A stretch of 64,000 nucleotides of DNA from Streptomyces sp. SID8352 (GTDB lineage Bacteria; Actinomycetota; Actinomycetes; Streptomycetales; Streptomycetaceae): the NCBI RefSeq assembly GCF_009862265.1, contig NZ_WWGX01000035.1:189786-253785 (forward strand). Direction: 5' to 3'. Positions 9,533-18,220 of this stretch are shown here, piece by piece (the stretch's first letter is position 1; the number at the start of each line of letters is the position of its first letter). The position numbers and the translations under genes were made by a program. The notes under the pieces are model-generated. The model was not told where the DNA came from. It was given only the letters and a program-made list of their open reading frames with translations, and did no database searches.

Positions 9533-10912
9533 TCAGACGAGCTCGAAGTAGCGCCTGAGCTCCCAGTCGGACACGCCCTCGTCCGGGTCGCCGCCGCCGG
9601 TGTGGAACGTGAGCCATTCCCATCTGCGGGTGCCGATCCAGTAGTCGACGAGGTCCGTTCCCAGGGCCCCGGTCAGGTCGGTGTCGCGGGCCAGTGCGTC
9701 GGTGGCCCGTGACAGGGTGGGCGGGATGGGGTCCGTGCCGTCCGGCAGCGACCAGGCCATCACGTCCAGCGCGGGCCGCGGCTCGTTCCCGCGTTCCAGG
9801 CCGATCAGGCCGCCGGCGAGGAAGGCCGCGAACGCGAGGTAGAGGTTGGCATCGGCGGACGGGACGCGGTACTCGAGCCGGCTCTGCCCGGCGTCGCGGC
9901 AGATGGCGCGGATGGCGGTCGTCTTGTTCTCCACGCCCCAGGTGACCGTGGTGGGGGGCCCGTTCAGCTCCTGGATGCGGCGGTAGGAGTTGACGGTCGG
10001 GAAGGAGAACGTCGTCGCGGCGGCCATGGTGTCCAGGGCTCCGGCGACGAAGTGCCGCATCGTCCTGGACGGCCGCGCGGGGTCGTCCGCGTGGTGGAAG
10101 GCGTTCACGCCCTCCCTGAGCAGGGACAGGTTGATGTGCGCCCCCTGCCCGAACAGGTCGGGCGACCACTTCGCCATGAAGGTGACCGAGTGGCCCTGTT
10201 CGGAGGCGACCTGCCGCATCACGAGCTTGACACGGTTGTAGGTGTCCGTGGCGCGGAGGGGGTCCATGGGCGGGATGTTGAACTCGATCTGGCCGGCGGC
10301 GGACTCGTCGCACCAGCCCTCCCACGGGATGCCGGTCTCGTCGAGCCGGCGGCTTACGCCGTCCATGAAGGCGGTGAAGTCGCCGGTGCGGCCCAGGACG
10401 TAGAGGGCTCCCGCCCCGCCGCCCAGCGGGTGCAGGTCCCTGTACCGCTTCGCCCGGGCCTCCTGGAGGGACTCCTCGAAGACCGTGGCCTCGACCTCGA
10501 TGGCAGCCCTCGCGGTGTACCCGGCCCGGGCGAGCCGCCCGACCTGCTCGCGCAGGGCGGAGCGGGCGCACACCGGCAGCGGGCTGCCGTCGCGGTCGAC
10601 CAGGTCGCAGATCACCGCGCCCAGCCCGGGGAGTGAGGGGTCCACGATGACGGTGTCCGGGTCGGGACGCAGGAACACGTCGCCCATCTCGCCGCGCCAG
10701 GCCCCGAAGTCGAAGCCGAGCTGCGGCTCGTTGGACAGGTCGACACCGAACGCGACATCGCAGAAGCTCCAGCCGGAAGCCATGCCGGAGAGGAACTTGC
10801 GGGCCGAGAGGTACTTTCCGGAGGCCACACCGTCGAGGCTGATCGTCTCGGCCCGGACCGAGCGGATGCCGTTCTCCTCGGCCCACGCCCGCCAGTCGCG
10901 CTGCTCAGACAT
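9533..10912 (-). CDS. Glutamine-synthetase-like gamma-glutamyl-amine ligase
   Basis: A 459-residue member of the glutamine synthetase family, shaped like the GlnA3/GlnA4/PuuA branch rather than true GlnA. The beta-grasp N-terminus is followed by catalytic segments including an ExAAGQIEFN metal/glutamate region, GQGAHINLSL, the WGVENKTTAIR segment and LEYRVPSADANLYLA. The family uses ATP to join glutamate to an amine as a gamma-glutamylamide. It overlaps the upstream small gene by 8 bp and lies two genes below a phytanoyl-CoA-dioxygenase-like gene carrying the putative TetR operators. The predicted role is the first activation step for an amine brought in by the APC permease at 12931-14409. 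The amine is not identifiable. Confidence 0.85.
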   Translation of the reverse strand: MSEQRDWRAWAEENGIRSVRAETISLDGVASGKYLSARKFLSGMASGWSFCDVAFGVDLSNEPQLGFDFGAWRGEMGDVFLRPDPDTVIVDPSLPGLGAVICDLVDRDGSPLPVCARSALREQVGRLARAGYTARAAIEVEATVFEESLQEARAKRYRDLHPLGGGAGALYVLGRTGDFTAFMDGVSRRLDETGIPWEGWCDESAAGQIEFNIPPMDPLRATDTYNRVKLVMRQVASEQGHSVTFMAKWSPDLFGQGAHINLSLLREGVNAFHHADDPARPSRTMRHFVAGALDTMAAATTFSFPTVNSYRRIQELNGPPTTVTWGVENKTTAIRAICRDAGQSRLEYRVPSADANLYLAFAAFLAGGLIGLERGNEPRPALDVMAWSLPDGTDPIPPTLSRATDALARDTDLTGALGTDLVDYWIGTRRWEWLTFHTGGGDPDEGVSDWELRRYFELV

Positions 10913-11555
10913 CCCACATCACTCTCATCGAGGCCCCGCACACGACGGAGAACTGACTGAAGGTCCCGAGGATCCGGAACCCGCCGGCGAACACGGTGTC
11001 CGCGAAGAACTCCTGGCCGGCGAGGAGGCGGGTCAGCGCCTCGGCGTCGCCGTGGATCTCATAGGGGTCCGGTGTTCCGCCGAGTGACACCTCCTCGCCG
11101 GTCCCCGTGTCCACGAGCCGCAGCGAGGGCATGCCCCGCAGCTCCCGCACCGCCGACCAGAAGAAGAGGGCCAGGTCCTGCCAGGGCGGCAGGGCCGGGT
11201 CGAGGAGGCGCACCGTCCGCTCGGCACGGTCACGGTGCTCCGCGGACGTGGCCGTGAACACCCGGGCCCGGCCGGCGGGGCCGATCTCGACGACGGCGCC
11301 GGTGGCGGCCGTGAGACCGTGCTCGACCCCGAGACCGCCGTCCACCGCGCGGACCGTCGCCTTCTGGGGGCTGCCGGCCGACCGCACCCCCACCGCACCG
11401 TCGAAGTCCGCGAGTACGGCGCGGCCGTTCTCCGACCAGAGGTTGAGCGACAGGAGGTGGGAGACGAGGCGGACGAACGGTGTCGCGTCCGCGGCCCGGC
11501 GGATCGCGGCGCCGCCGGGCGGCGCCCCGGGCGGAACTACGGCATCGACTGTCAT
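10905..11555 (-). CDS. Conserved hypothetical protein, possibly SCP2-like
   Basis: A 216-residue soluble protein that I do not recognise with certainty. The C-terminal third (a dipeptide-rich 'EIHGDAEAL' region followed by an alternating hydrophobic stretch) is reminiscent of SCP2-type lipid-binding domains, but this is only an impression. No signal peptide, membrane segment or catalytic motif is visible. The ATG at 11555 is the first plausible start; the frame continues upstream into proline/arginine-rich sequence without a domain. It overlaps the ligase start by 8 bp, so the two are co-translated, and it may act as a partner or carrier for the gamma-glutamylation step. Confidence 0.6.
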   Translation of the reverse strand: MTVDAVVPPGAPPGGAAIRRAADATPFVRLVSHLLSLNLWSENGRAVLADFDGAVGVRSAGSPQKATVRAVDGGLGVEHGLTAATGAVVEIGPAGRARVFTATSAEHRDRAERTVRLLDPALPPWQDLALFFWSAVRELRGMPSLRLVDTGTGEEVSLGGTPDPYEIHGDAEALTRLLAGQEFFADTVFAGGFRILGTFSQFSVVCGASMRVMWDV

Positions 11556-11763
11556 GACAAGCCCCTTGATGTGACGGCGCGTCGGAGCGCGGTGTGAAGT
11601 CGTCGTGGACGGCTGGTGCTGTGTCCGGAATGGTCTGCCGGACAGCTCGCGGTGTCCGGTGCGGTGCGTCGCGAGGCGGCGGACGCACTCGGGTGGTGCG
11701 GCAATGCGGCGAGGCGCCGTGCCGGGCGTCGCCAGCCGGTGAACCCTTCCGGCCACGGCGGCG

Positions 11764-12648
11764 CTAGCGGTTCGGCAGCAGGTCGTGCGCGCTCCGGGTG
11801 CCGTCCGCCTCGCCGTCCCGCAGCAGCAGGTGCGGGTCCTGCATCTCGTACCAGCCGCAGAAGGGGATGCTCAGGCCGTACCCCAGCAGCCGTTGGACCT
11901 CCTCCGGGTATGCCAGAACCTGCTCCCGGGGCACGGCGAGGTACTGGTTCTCCTCCTGCCGCAGGTAGCCGCGGCACAGGGAGAGGGAGATGGCGAGGCG
12001 GTACTCGTCCGTGGTCGTGTTCGCACCGCCGCCGTGGTACGTCGAGCCGAGGTGGATCAGCCCCGAGCCGCGTGTCATCTCGGCGGGCACGGCCTCGCTC
12101 GGCAGCGGCTTGCGGTCGTCGTCCCACAGGTGGCTCCCGGGGATGACCATGGTCGCGCCGTTGGCGTAGTGGTACTCGGTACCCGCGTACAGCGTCTGCA
12201 CCTGGCTCTCCGGCCCGGGGTGGCGACGGTGGTGGACCATGTCGTCGCGGTGCAGGGGCTGTGCCTTCTGGCCGGGGCCGATGTAGATGGCCTGGCCGGC
12301 CGACACCTGCACGGTGCCCCGGTAGTGCGAGTGCTCGTCGCCGACCCACGACTTCGCGGTCTCCCTGAGCAGGGAGTCGGCCGCGCCCAGCAGATGCGGC
12401 TCGGTGACGAGCGCCGCGCACGCCGGTGACTTGGCCAGCAGACTGGAGGTGCGCCGGGTCAGATGGCCGACGAAGTCGCCGTCGCCGTTCGGCGTCGCCT
12501 CCAGGTACGGGGACAGCTCGGACCAGATCCGGTCCATGGTCTCGTCGGGGATCATGTCGGCGACGATGACGCCGCCGTCGCGTTCGAGGACTTCGAGGAC
12601 GTCGTCGACCGTTGCCGAGTTCGGCAGGGTGGTCAGTTTCGCGGTCAT
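11764..12648 (-). CDS. Phytanoyl-CoA dioxygenase (PhyH) family oxygenase
   Basis: Fe(II)/2-oxoglutarate-dependent oxygenase of 294 residues. The HxD facial-triad residues are His133 and Asp135 in PLHRDD, with distal His205 in STYHGGG and a 2-oxoglutarate-binding Arg expected near 217. Members hydroxylate small molecules including amines and acids. A paralogue with the same spacing of ligands is at 15977. Upstream (12755-12837) are two copies of the palindrome found in all promoters of this block, so expression is probably TetR-controlled. It heads a minus-strand set with the unknown protein (208-bp gap) and the ligase. It may replace an amine oxidase by hydroxylating the substrate. Confidence 0.85.
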   Translation of the reverse strand: MTAKLTTLPNSATVDDVLEVLERDGGVIVADMIPDETMDRIWSELSPYLEATPNGDGDFVGHLTRRTSSLLAKSPACAALVTEPHLLGAADSLLRETAKSWVGDEHSHYRGTVQVSAGQAIYIGPGQKAQPLHRDDMVHHRRHPGPESQVQTLYAGTEYHYANGATMVIPGSHLWDDDRKPLPSEAVPAEMTRGSGLIHLGSTYHGGGANTTTDEYRLAISLSLCRGYLRQEENQYLAVPREQVLAYPEEVQRLLGYGLSIPFCGWYEMQDPHLLLRDGEADGTRSAHDLLPNR

Positions 12649-12754
12649 GGTCGCTCTCCAGGGAACGAGGGGGCGGGGGAGGGCCGTGGTCCCGTCCGGT
12701 GCGGTGCTGCCGGCGGATGGGCGTCGAAGGCTTCAGACGCATCCATGATGAATG

Positions 12755-12774
12755 AGTTGGCCGGTTGCCCAACT
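12755..12774. promoter_or_regulatory. Predicted TetR operator 1
   Basis: AGTTGGCC-GGTT-GCCCAACT: 8-bp arms with one mismatch around a 4-bp spacer, about 107 bp upstream of the dioxygenase start at 12648. It has the same layout as four other copies near this TetR gene. Confidence 0.7.
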
Positions 12775-12817
12775 TTATGAAGTGCTGAACTGGGGAGTCA
12801 ATGGTTCTCGGTGAAAT

Positions 12818-12837
12818 ACTTGGGCGGTTGCCCAAGT
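12818..12837. promoter_or_regulatory. Predicted TetR operator 2 (perfect palindrome)
   Basis: ACTTGGGC-GGTT-GCCCAAGT: perfect 8-bp arms around the same 4-bp spacer as operator 1. It lies in the 282-bp gap between the dioxygenase start and the end of the permease gene. The two sites are 63 bp apart centre to centre, exactly six helical turns, which would suit cooperative binding on one face of the DNA. Confidence 0.75.
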
Positions 12838-12930
12838 TCGGGCGCGGAGGTGAGCGGCCCCGGGCGACGAGAGCGCGGGGTGGCGGGGGCTGCGGGGCGG
12901 GGAGGGGCCGGGGCGGGTGGGACGGCCTCG

Positions 12931-14409
12931 TCAGACGTCCTGACGGCCGATCCGGGAGTAGACCTCGGGCCGCCGGGAGCGGTAGACGAGGGCCAGCGCG
13001 GCGCCGCCCAGCATGATCGCGGCGGCCAGGGCCAGCACGAGGTTGCCGCCGAGTTCGCTGCCGATGATCGAGTCCATGTTCGTCGTCGCCAGCACCAGCA
13101 CCGTCAGCAGGCCGGCGAGGGACAGGGAGGGGGCGATCCGCGAGCGCCACGCACTCGCCGTGTGCCCCGTGGCGCTCCGGAAGAAGAGGATGACGGCGAC
13201 GCTGGTGGCAGTCATCAGCAGCAGGATGCCGAAGCCCCCGAATCCCGTCAGGGCCGCGTAGAGGGTGACCGGGTCCGTGCCCGCGAGGGCGGCCACCGCG
13301 TCCACTCCCAGGCACAGCAGGGCGACGGTCGCTGCCGCCACGTACGGCGACCCGTGCCGCCGGTGGACGCGGGCGAGCCGGGGGGTGAGGACCGCGTCGT
13401 GGCCCAGGGAGTAGAGGTAGCGCGCCGCGATGTTCTGCGTGGCGAGGATCGCCGCGAAGGCGCTCGTGACCAGCAGGACGATGACGACGTCGACGGCGAA
13501 CCTGCCGACGTATTCGTGCATGCTCGCGAGGAACGAGCCGGAGGGGTCGAGTGCGGAGTCGGGTGCCCTGGAGGGCCCGAACGCCACGATGTACGCCCAT
13601 GCTCCCAGCCCGTAGAGGACGGCGAGGAACGCGACGGCCGTGTACGTGGCCCGGGGGATCGTCCTGGCCGGGTCCCGCGCCTCCTCGCGGAACACCGCCA
13701 CCGCCTCGAAGCCGGTCACGCACAGCACTCCGAACAGCAGGGCGAAGCTGAGGGAACCGGAGGTGAAGGCGTCCGGTGTGAAGGAGGAGAGGGACCGGCC
13801 CTCCGGGCCGCCGTTGACCGCCACCGCGATCTGCCAGATCAGGACGATCACCACCTCGGCGCACATCGTCACCCCGAGCACGCGCGTCGACAGGTCGATG
13901 TGCAGCATCGTGAGCACCGAGGCACCCGTCCACAGGACCAGTGACCACACCCACCAGTCCAGGGAGGGGCCGCCCAGCAGGTCATGGACCAGGGTGTCGA
14001 CGAGGATGCCGCCGTACGCGTACGAGCCCGCGGCGATCGCGACATAGGCGCCGAAGGCGACGAAGGCGCCGGCCAGGCCGGGCACCTTGCCGATCCCGGC
14101 GGCGATGTAGCAGTAGAAGGCCCCCGGGCTGCTCATGAAACGGCTCATCGTCGTCAGGCCCACGGAGAACAGCAGCAGCAACGCGCCGATCACGAGATAG
14201 GTCGACGGGGCTCCGACCCGGTTGCCGTAGCCGACCACCAGGGGGACGAATCCGGCCATGACGGCCAGCGGGGCGTTGAAGGCGAGGACGGTGAAGACCA
14301 GGCCGATGACACCGATGTTTCCGCTGAGCCGGCGCGGCTCCTGCGGAGGGGAGGCGGTGGGGGCGGGAGGGTCCGCCGGAACGGAACGGGTGGAGGGAAG
14401 GCTGTCCAT
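12931..14409 (-). CDS. APC superfamily amino acid/amine permease
   Basis: Integral membrane transporter of 492 residues with about 12 hydrophobic segments. A soluble proline-rich N-terminus of about 30 residues precedes the first helix (GNIGVIGLVFTVLAFNAP), which carries the unwound-helix signature of APC permeases. It imports an amino acid or amine by proton or ion coupling; specificity is not visible. The ATG at 14409 has GGAG 6 bp upstream. A GTG four codons earlier is possible. The gene is flanked by TetR-box copies: 14529-14548 lies 120 bp upstream of its start. The context with a gamma-glutamyl ligase suggests that it brings in the amine substrate of the pathway. Confidence 0.88.
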   Translation of the reverse strand: MDSLPSTRSVPADPPAPTASPPQEPRRLSGNIGVIGLVFTVLAFNAPLAVMAGFVPLVVGYGNRVGAPSTYLVIGALLLLFSVGLTTMSRFMSSPGAFYCYIAAGIGKVPGLAGAFVAFGAYVAIAAGSYAYGGILVDTLVHDLLGGPSLDWWVWSLVLWTGASVLTMLHIDLSTRVLGVTMCAEVVIVLIWQIAVAVNGGPEGRSLSSFTPDAFTSGSLSFALLFGVLCVTGFEAVAVFREEARDPARTIPRATYTAVAFLAVLYGLGAWAYIVAFGPSRAPDSALDPSGSFLASMHEYVGRFAVDVVIVLLVTSAFAAILATQNIAARYLYSLGHDAVLTPRLARVHRRHGSPYVAAATVALLCLGVDAVAALAGTDPVTLYAALTGFGGFGILLLMTATSVAVILFFRSATGHTASAWRSRIAPSLSLAGLLTVLVLATTNMDSIIGSELGGNLVLALAAAIMLGGAALALVYRSRRPEVYSRIGRQDV

Positions 14410-14528
14410 GAGGGACTCCACTCTTCGGGCGTGCCGGCTGCCCGGGGCCGGGCGGCCGGTGGGGGAGGCGCGGAGGCGCGGCGGGGCGGGAAGGCGGCCC
14501 GGCGTCGCACTCCGATGCGATGGGTCGA

Positions 14529-14548
14529 ACTTGGGCGCTCGGCCAAGT
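14529..14548. promoter_or_regulatory. Predicted TetR operator 3
   Basis: ACTTGGGC-GCTC-GGCCAAGT, arms with one mismatch. It is in the permease/tetR divergent region (14410-14827), upstream of the permease. Confidence 0.7.
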
Positions 14549-14736
14549 GGTGCGAGCATCACGGTGCGGGCAGGAGGGAGTCAATACCCCGTGGTCGATC
14601 CTTTACCGTGCTGAGGCGGGTGGGGCGCCGTCGCAGCCGCCGGAGCAGGAGCGGAGTCCATCTTGGGCAAGTGGCCCGTCCGGCCCGGCGGGCTCCTCCG
14701 GGTCGGGCCCTGCCCGCCGCCAGGCCCGAGCGGCTG

Positions 14737-14756
14737 ACCGGGGCAATTGCCCAAGT
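14737..14756. promoter_or_regulatory. Predicted TetR operator 4 (autoregulatory)
   Basis: ACCGGGGC-AATT-GCCCAAGT: the right arm is identical to operator 2 and the left arm has two mismatches. It is about 70 bp upstream of the tetR start, suited to autorepression. Confidence 0.65.
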
Positions 14757-14827
14757 AAACTGGGAGCGGTGGCCGACCGGACAGTCGCCACCCCTGGCAT
14801 ATCCCTGAGGGCATCGAGGAGGCAACC

Positions 14828-15430
14828 GTGAGCCATGTGCCCGCCGCCGACCGGCGACGGCAGTTCGTCGACGCGGCGATCAAGGTCATCAGTACGGAGG
14901 GGGTCGCGCGCGCCACCACCCGCCGCATCGCCGACGCCGCGGGGGCCCCGGCGGCCAGCCTGCACTACTGCTTCCGGACCAAGGAGGAGGTGCTGCAGGC
15001 GGCGTTCGAGACGGGCACCACCGACGGGCTGGTGACCGTGGGGAGCGCGGTGACGCCGGGCGTCGGTCTGCGGGAGGGGATAGCCCGCGTCCTGGAGGGC
15101 TTCGCGCGCTGGATCAGGGAGCACCCCGAGATCCAGATGGCACAGTACGAACTGACCCTGTGGTCCCTGCGCAGCGAGTCCTCGCGCCACCTCGCCCAGC
15201 GCGTGTACCGCCGGTACATCGACGGCTGCCTCCAGCTGCTGCGGGAGTGCAGGGCGCCGGGCGACGAGGACATCGATCTGGAACTCCTCGCGCGCGAGAT
15301 CATCGCTCTGCTCGACGGGCACGTCCTGCAGTGGCTGGCGCTCGGTGACGACACGTTCGAGCGCATGGTCGACAGGTCGACCCGTCTGCTTCAGGACCAG
15401 TTCACGCCCCTCCCGGCTGCCACGTCCTGA
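14828..15430 (+). CDS. TetR family transcriptional regulator
   Basis: A 200-residue repressor. The N-terminal helix-turn-helix covers about residues 12-58 (GVARATTRRIADAAGAPAAS, then LHYCFRTKEEVL), followed by an all-helical ligand-binding and dimerisation domain. The GTG start follows GAGGCAACC. The gene is divergent from the APC permease and upstream of a second dioxygenase gene. Five copies of one palindrome occur in the promoter regions of the dioxygenases, the permease and this gene, so it is the likely repressor of the block, with an amine or its derivative as inducer. This is inferred from site placement only; the ligand is unknown. Confidence 0.9.
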   Translation: MSHVPAADRRRQFVDAAIKVISTEGVARATTRRIADAAGAPAASLHYCFRTKEEVLQAAFETGTTDGLVTVGSAVTPGVGLREGIARVLEGFARWIREHPEIQMAQYELTLWSLRSESSRHLAQRVYRRYIDGCLQLLRECRAPGDEDIDLELLAREIIALLDGHVLQWLALGDDTFERMVDRSTRLLQDQFTPLPAATS

Positions 15431-15437
15431 GGCGCCA

Positions 15438-15464
15438 CCGGGCCGCGGCCGTCCCGCGGCCCGG
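15438..15464 (+). terminator. tetR terminator hairpin
   Basis: A perfect 11-bp GC stem (15438-15448 with 15454-15464, loop of 5) begins 8 bp after the tetR stop codon. Confidence 0.75.
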
Positions 15465-15976
15465 GAGCGGGGCGCCGGGCCGCAGGGACGGGTGAGGGGC
15501 CCCGGGGTCCGCCGCCGGGAGCTCCGGCCCCCATCGGCCGCAGTGGTTCCCGGGCGGATGCCCGGGTCGGCCGCCGGGCGGCTTCTTGCCGGGACGCCCG
15601 CCCCTTCCGTCGTTCCGCGCCCCCCGTTTTCCGTGGGCCCGCCCCCGGCGGATCCCGGCGGCCTCTTGACAGGTGCCGAGGGGCTCACCCATCGTTGGGC
15701 AACCGACTTGACCAAATGCCCAAGTTGTTTCGTCCACCCGGCGGCCGACCGGAGGGGAGCGGCTGCGCGCGCGTCGGCCCTGCCCGTCGCCGCCGCCGTG
15801 CCCCGGACGCCCGCCGTTCCCCGACAAGCGGCCCGGCGGCCGGTCGCACGCCCCGTGCCGTGACGCGCCCTTCGGCCGGCCCTCCCGCGCCGTCGAGCGG
15901 CGCTGCCGTGACCGTCGGACCGATCCGTGCGCCACGCCTCCGGGCGGACCGCGCGGCGACCACAGGAGACAGCCAA
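15465..15976. other. Intergenic region with promoter for second dioxygenase
   Basis: About 0.5 kb without a recognisable gene. A TTGACA -35-like hexamer at 15665-15670 is followed 18 bp later by a weak -10 (CATCGT) and then by TetR-like sites. Upstream of that I see only proline/glycine-rich translations in every frame. An AGGAG at 15964-15968 serves the next gene. Confidence 0.45.
15706..15725. promoter_or_regulatory. Predicted TetR operator 5
   Basis: ACTTGACC-AAAT-GCCCAAGT, with right arm identical to operators 2 and 4. A further half-site pair GTTGGGC-AAC lies just before it (15694-15703). Both sit immediately downstream of the candidate -35/-10, where a repressor would block initiation. 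Confidence 0.65.
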
Positions 15977-16867
15977 GTGACAGGACTGACCACCCTCCCC
16001 GCCACGACCGGCGTCGAGGAGGCGGCGGCCGTGATGGACCGCGACGGCGGTGTCATCATCGAGGACCTCTTCGCCCCCGAGGTGGTGGCCGGACTGCTGC
16101 GCGATCTCACGCCCGTGCTCGGCGGCGTGGAGTTCGGCCGGGAGGAGTTCTTCGCCGGTGCGCGGACCCGGCGCGCCGGCGCGCTCTTCGCGAGGACCGA
16201 CGGCATTCTGCACATCGCCCGGAACCCGCTCTATCTGGGGCTGTCCCGGCACATCCTCCAGAAGCCGGTCGACGTGTGGTTCGGCACGGAGCGGACCACG
16301 ATCACCCCGGACATACAGATCGGCGTGACCCAGGCGATACAGATCGCGCCCGGCCAGGGAGCCCAGCCGCTCCACCGCGACGACACCAGTTTCCTCTGGC
16401 GTCACCCGCACTACGGCCGTGAGGCCCGGGTGCAGATCATGGTCGCCCTCAGCGAGTTCACAGCGGGCAACGGGGGGACCCTGGTCATCCCGGGCAGCCA
16501 CCGGTGGGACGACGAGCGCATGCCGTCCCCCGAGGAGGCGGTCGCCACCGAGATGACGCCCGGATCGGCCCTGGTCTGGGTCGGCTCCACCTACCACGGG
16601 GGCGGCACCAACACCTCGGACACCCTGCGGACCGGGATCACGATGGGCTACGACCTGGCGAGCCTGCGGCAGGAGGAGAACCAGTACCTCTCCGTCCCCC
16701 TGTCGCGCGTCAGGGCCCTCCCGGAGGAGGTGCAGCGGATGCTCGGCTGGAGTTCCGGCAGGAACTTCATGGGATGGGTCGAGGTCAACGGCCAGATGAT
16801 CGACCCGCACGCCCTGCTCGCCCGGGACGACCACGACATGGCCGGCGGCCTGCCCCCGGCGCTTTGA
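15977..16867 (+). CDS. Phytanoyl-CoA dioxygenase (PhyH) family oxygenase, second copy
   Basis: A 296-residue Fe(II)/2-oxoglutarate oxygenase paralogous to the gene at 11764. PLHRDD puts the metal ligands at His133 and Asp135, the same residue numbers as in the other copy, and the distal His207 is in STYHGGG. Both end segments share the RQEENQYL(S/A)VP stretch. The GTG start at 15977 has AGGAG 8 bp upstream; a longer frame from 15695 would run through the promoter and operator. Two divergent paralogues under one regulator could act on successive positions or could form a heteromer. Convergent with the ABC operon, separated by a large hairpin. Confidence 0.85.
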   Translation: MTGLTTLPATTGVEEAAAVMDRDGGVIIEDLFAPEVVAGLLRDLTPVLGGVEFGREEFFAGARTRRAGALFARTDGILHIARNPLYLGLSRHILQKPVDVWFGTERTTITPDIQIGVTQAIQIAPGQGAQPLHRDDTSFLWRHPHYGREARVQIMVALSEFTAGNGGTLVIPGSHRWDDERMPSPEEAVATEMTPGSALVWVGSTYHGGGTNTSDTLRTGITMGYDLASLRQEENQYLSVPLSRVRALPEEVQRMLGWSSGRNFMGWVEVNGQMIDPHALLARDDHDMAGGLPPAL

Positions 16868-17017
16868 GCCGTGCCCGCCCGCAGGCCGCGGACCACTGCC
16901 CGGATCCAGACCGCCGCCGGCCCCCGGAGGCATGCTCTCCGCGCGGGCCGGCGGGCGTCCACGGCCGGTCCGGCATCGAGCGGGTCCTGCCGTCCGCACG
17001 CGGTGCCCCTCGCCCGC

Positions 17018-17071
17018 CCGGCCGCCCGGCACCGCGGTCCGCGCCGGCCGTCAGCGGTGCCGGGCGGCCGG
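17018..17071. terminator. Bidirectional terminator, 18-bp perfect stem
   Basis: 17018-17035 pairs perfectly with 17054-17071 (18 bp, 18-nt loop) between two convergent genes. It probably ends both the dioxygenase transcript and the ABC-transporter transcript. Confidence 0.8.
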
Positions 17072-17097
17072 CCCGGCGGCGGAGTCCTCCGGGGGTG

Positions 17098-18210
17098 TCA
17101 GGGCGTCCCGCCGGCGGCCATGCTGATCAGCTTCTGGGCCGGCAGCCGCAGCCGCACCGTGCCCTGGGCGAACCGCTGGGGAGTGACCGCCGAGCGGACG
17201 TTCAGCCGCCCGAGCGGGGTCTCGAACCGGTAGAGGTACTGGCCGCCCAGGTAGTGGTGGTCGACCAGCCGCCCGCTCAGCAGGTTGGGGGCCGACGGCG
17301 ACTCGTCGTCGGCGTCGAGCACGACGATGTCGCCGGGGCGTATGCCGAGGGTCAGTTCGCCGCCCAGCGGATGGTCGCCCGGACCCAGGCGCAGGCGCAC
17401 GCCCCGCGCGGTGACCTCCGGGCCGGACGAGGCGTCGCACGAGGTGACCTCCGCCGACCGGATGAGGTTCATGTGGTCGAGGAAGGTGGCGACGAACTCC
17501 GACTTCGGCGCCCCGTACAGCTCGGCCGGTGTGCCCTCCTGGACGATGGCGCCGTCGTGCACGATGCCGACGCGGTCGGCGAGCATCATCGCCTCCTCCT
17601 GGTCGTGGGTGACCAGCAGGCAGGTGATCCCCTTGCGCCGCGCGAGTTCCTTCAGCTCCAGCCGCAGGTCCATGCGCAGCCGGGCGTCGAGGTTGGACAG
17701 GGGCTCGTCCATGAGCAGCACCCTGGGATGCAGGGCCAGGGCCCTCGCCAGTGCGACACGCTGCTGCTGGCCCCCGGAGAGCTGGGTGACCTTGCGGTCC
17801 GCCTGCTCGGTCAGCCGGAAGAGCCCGAGCGCCTCCTCGACCCGGGCCGCGGCCTCCGGCCCGGACGGGCGGCGGACCCCCCGGCGCAGGGGGAAGGCGA
17901 TGTTCTGCCGGATCGTCATGTGCGGCCACAGGGCGTAGGACTGGAAGACCATGGCCTGGGGCCGCTCCTCCGGCCCCACCCACACGTCGGGGGAACGCCC
18001 GAAGACCTGCCGGCCGTCGATCCGCACCGAGCCGCTGTCCGGGCGCTCCAGGCCCGCCACGATGCGCAGGGTCGTCGTCTTGCCGCAGCCGGACGCGCCG
18101 AGCAGCACGTAGAACTCGCCCTGGTCGACGGAGAGGGACACCTCGCGCAGCGCCGGGACCGGGGTGCGGCCCTGGGTGAACGCCTTCGACACGCCTACAA
18201 GTTCGATCAT
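17098..18210 (-). CDS. ABC importer ATP-binding protein (iron/polyamine type)
   Basis: ATPase of a binding-protein-dependent importer, 370 residues. Walker A is GASGCGKTT (about 38-46), the signature LSGGQQQR and Walker B VLLMDEP follow, and a C-terminal TOBE-like domain completes the Fbp/Pot-type layout. The ATG at 18210 has AGGAG 8 bp upstream; the frame is open to a GTG at 18246, which would overlap the permease. It is the last gene of the M24-binding protein-permease-ATPase set. The substrate could be ferric iron, a polyamine, a phosphonate or another small solute; the sequence alone does not decide. Confidence 0.9.
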   Translation of the reverse strand: MIELVGVSKAFTQGRTPVPALREVSLSVDQGEFYVLLGASGCGKTTTLRIVAGLERPDSGSVRIDGRQVFGRSPDVWVGPEERPQAMVFQSYALWPHMTIRQNIAFPLRRGVRRPSGPEAAARVEEALGLFRLTEQADRKVTQLSGGQQQRVALARALALHPRVLLMDEPLSNLDARLRMDLRLELKELARRKGITCLLVTHDQEEAMMLADRVGIVHDGAIVQEGTPAELYGAPKSEFVATFLDHMNLIRSAEVTSCDASSGPEVTARGVRLRLGPGDHPLGGELTLGIRPGDIVVLDADDESPSAPNLLSGRLVDHHYLGGQYLYRFETPLGRLNVRSAVTPQRFAQGTVRLRLPAQKLISMAAGGTP

Positions 18211-18220
18211 GGTGAGGCTC

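Noticed and set aside
14661-14680. TCTTGGGC-AAGT-GGCCCGTC as another TetR operator
   Set aside because: Only the left arm matches; the right arm has too many mismatches to count it, though it could be a half-site.
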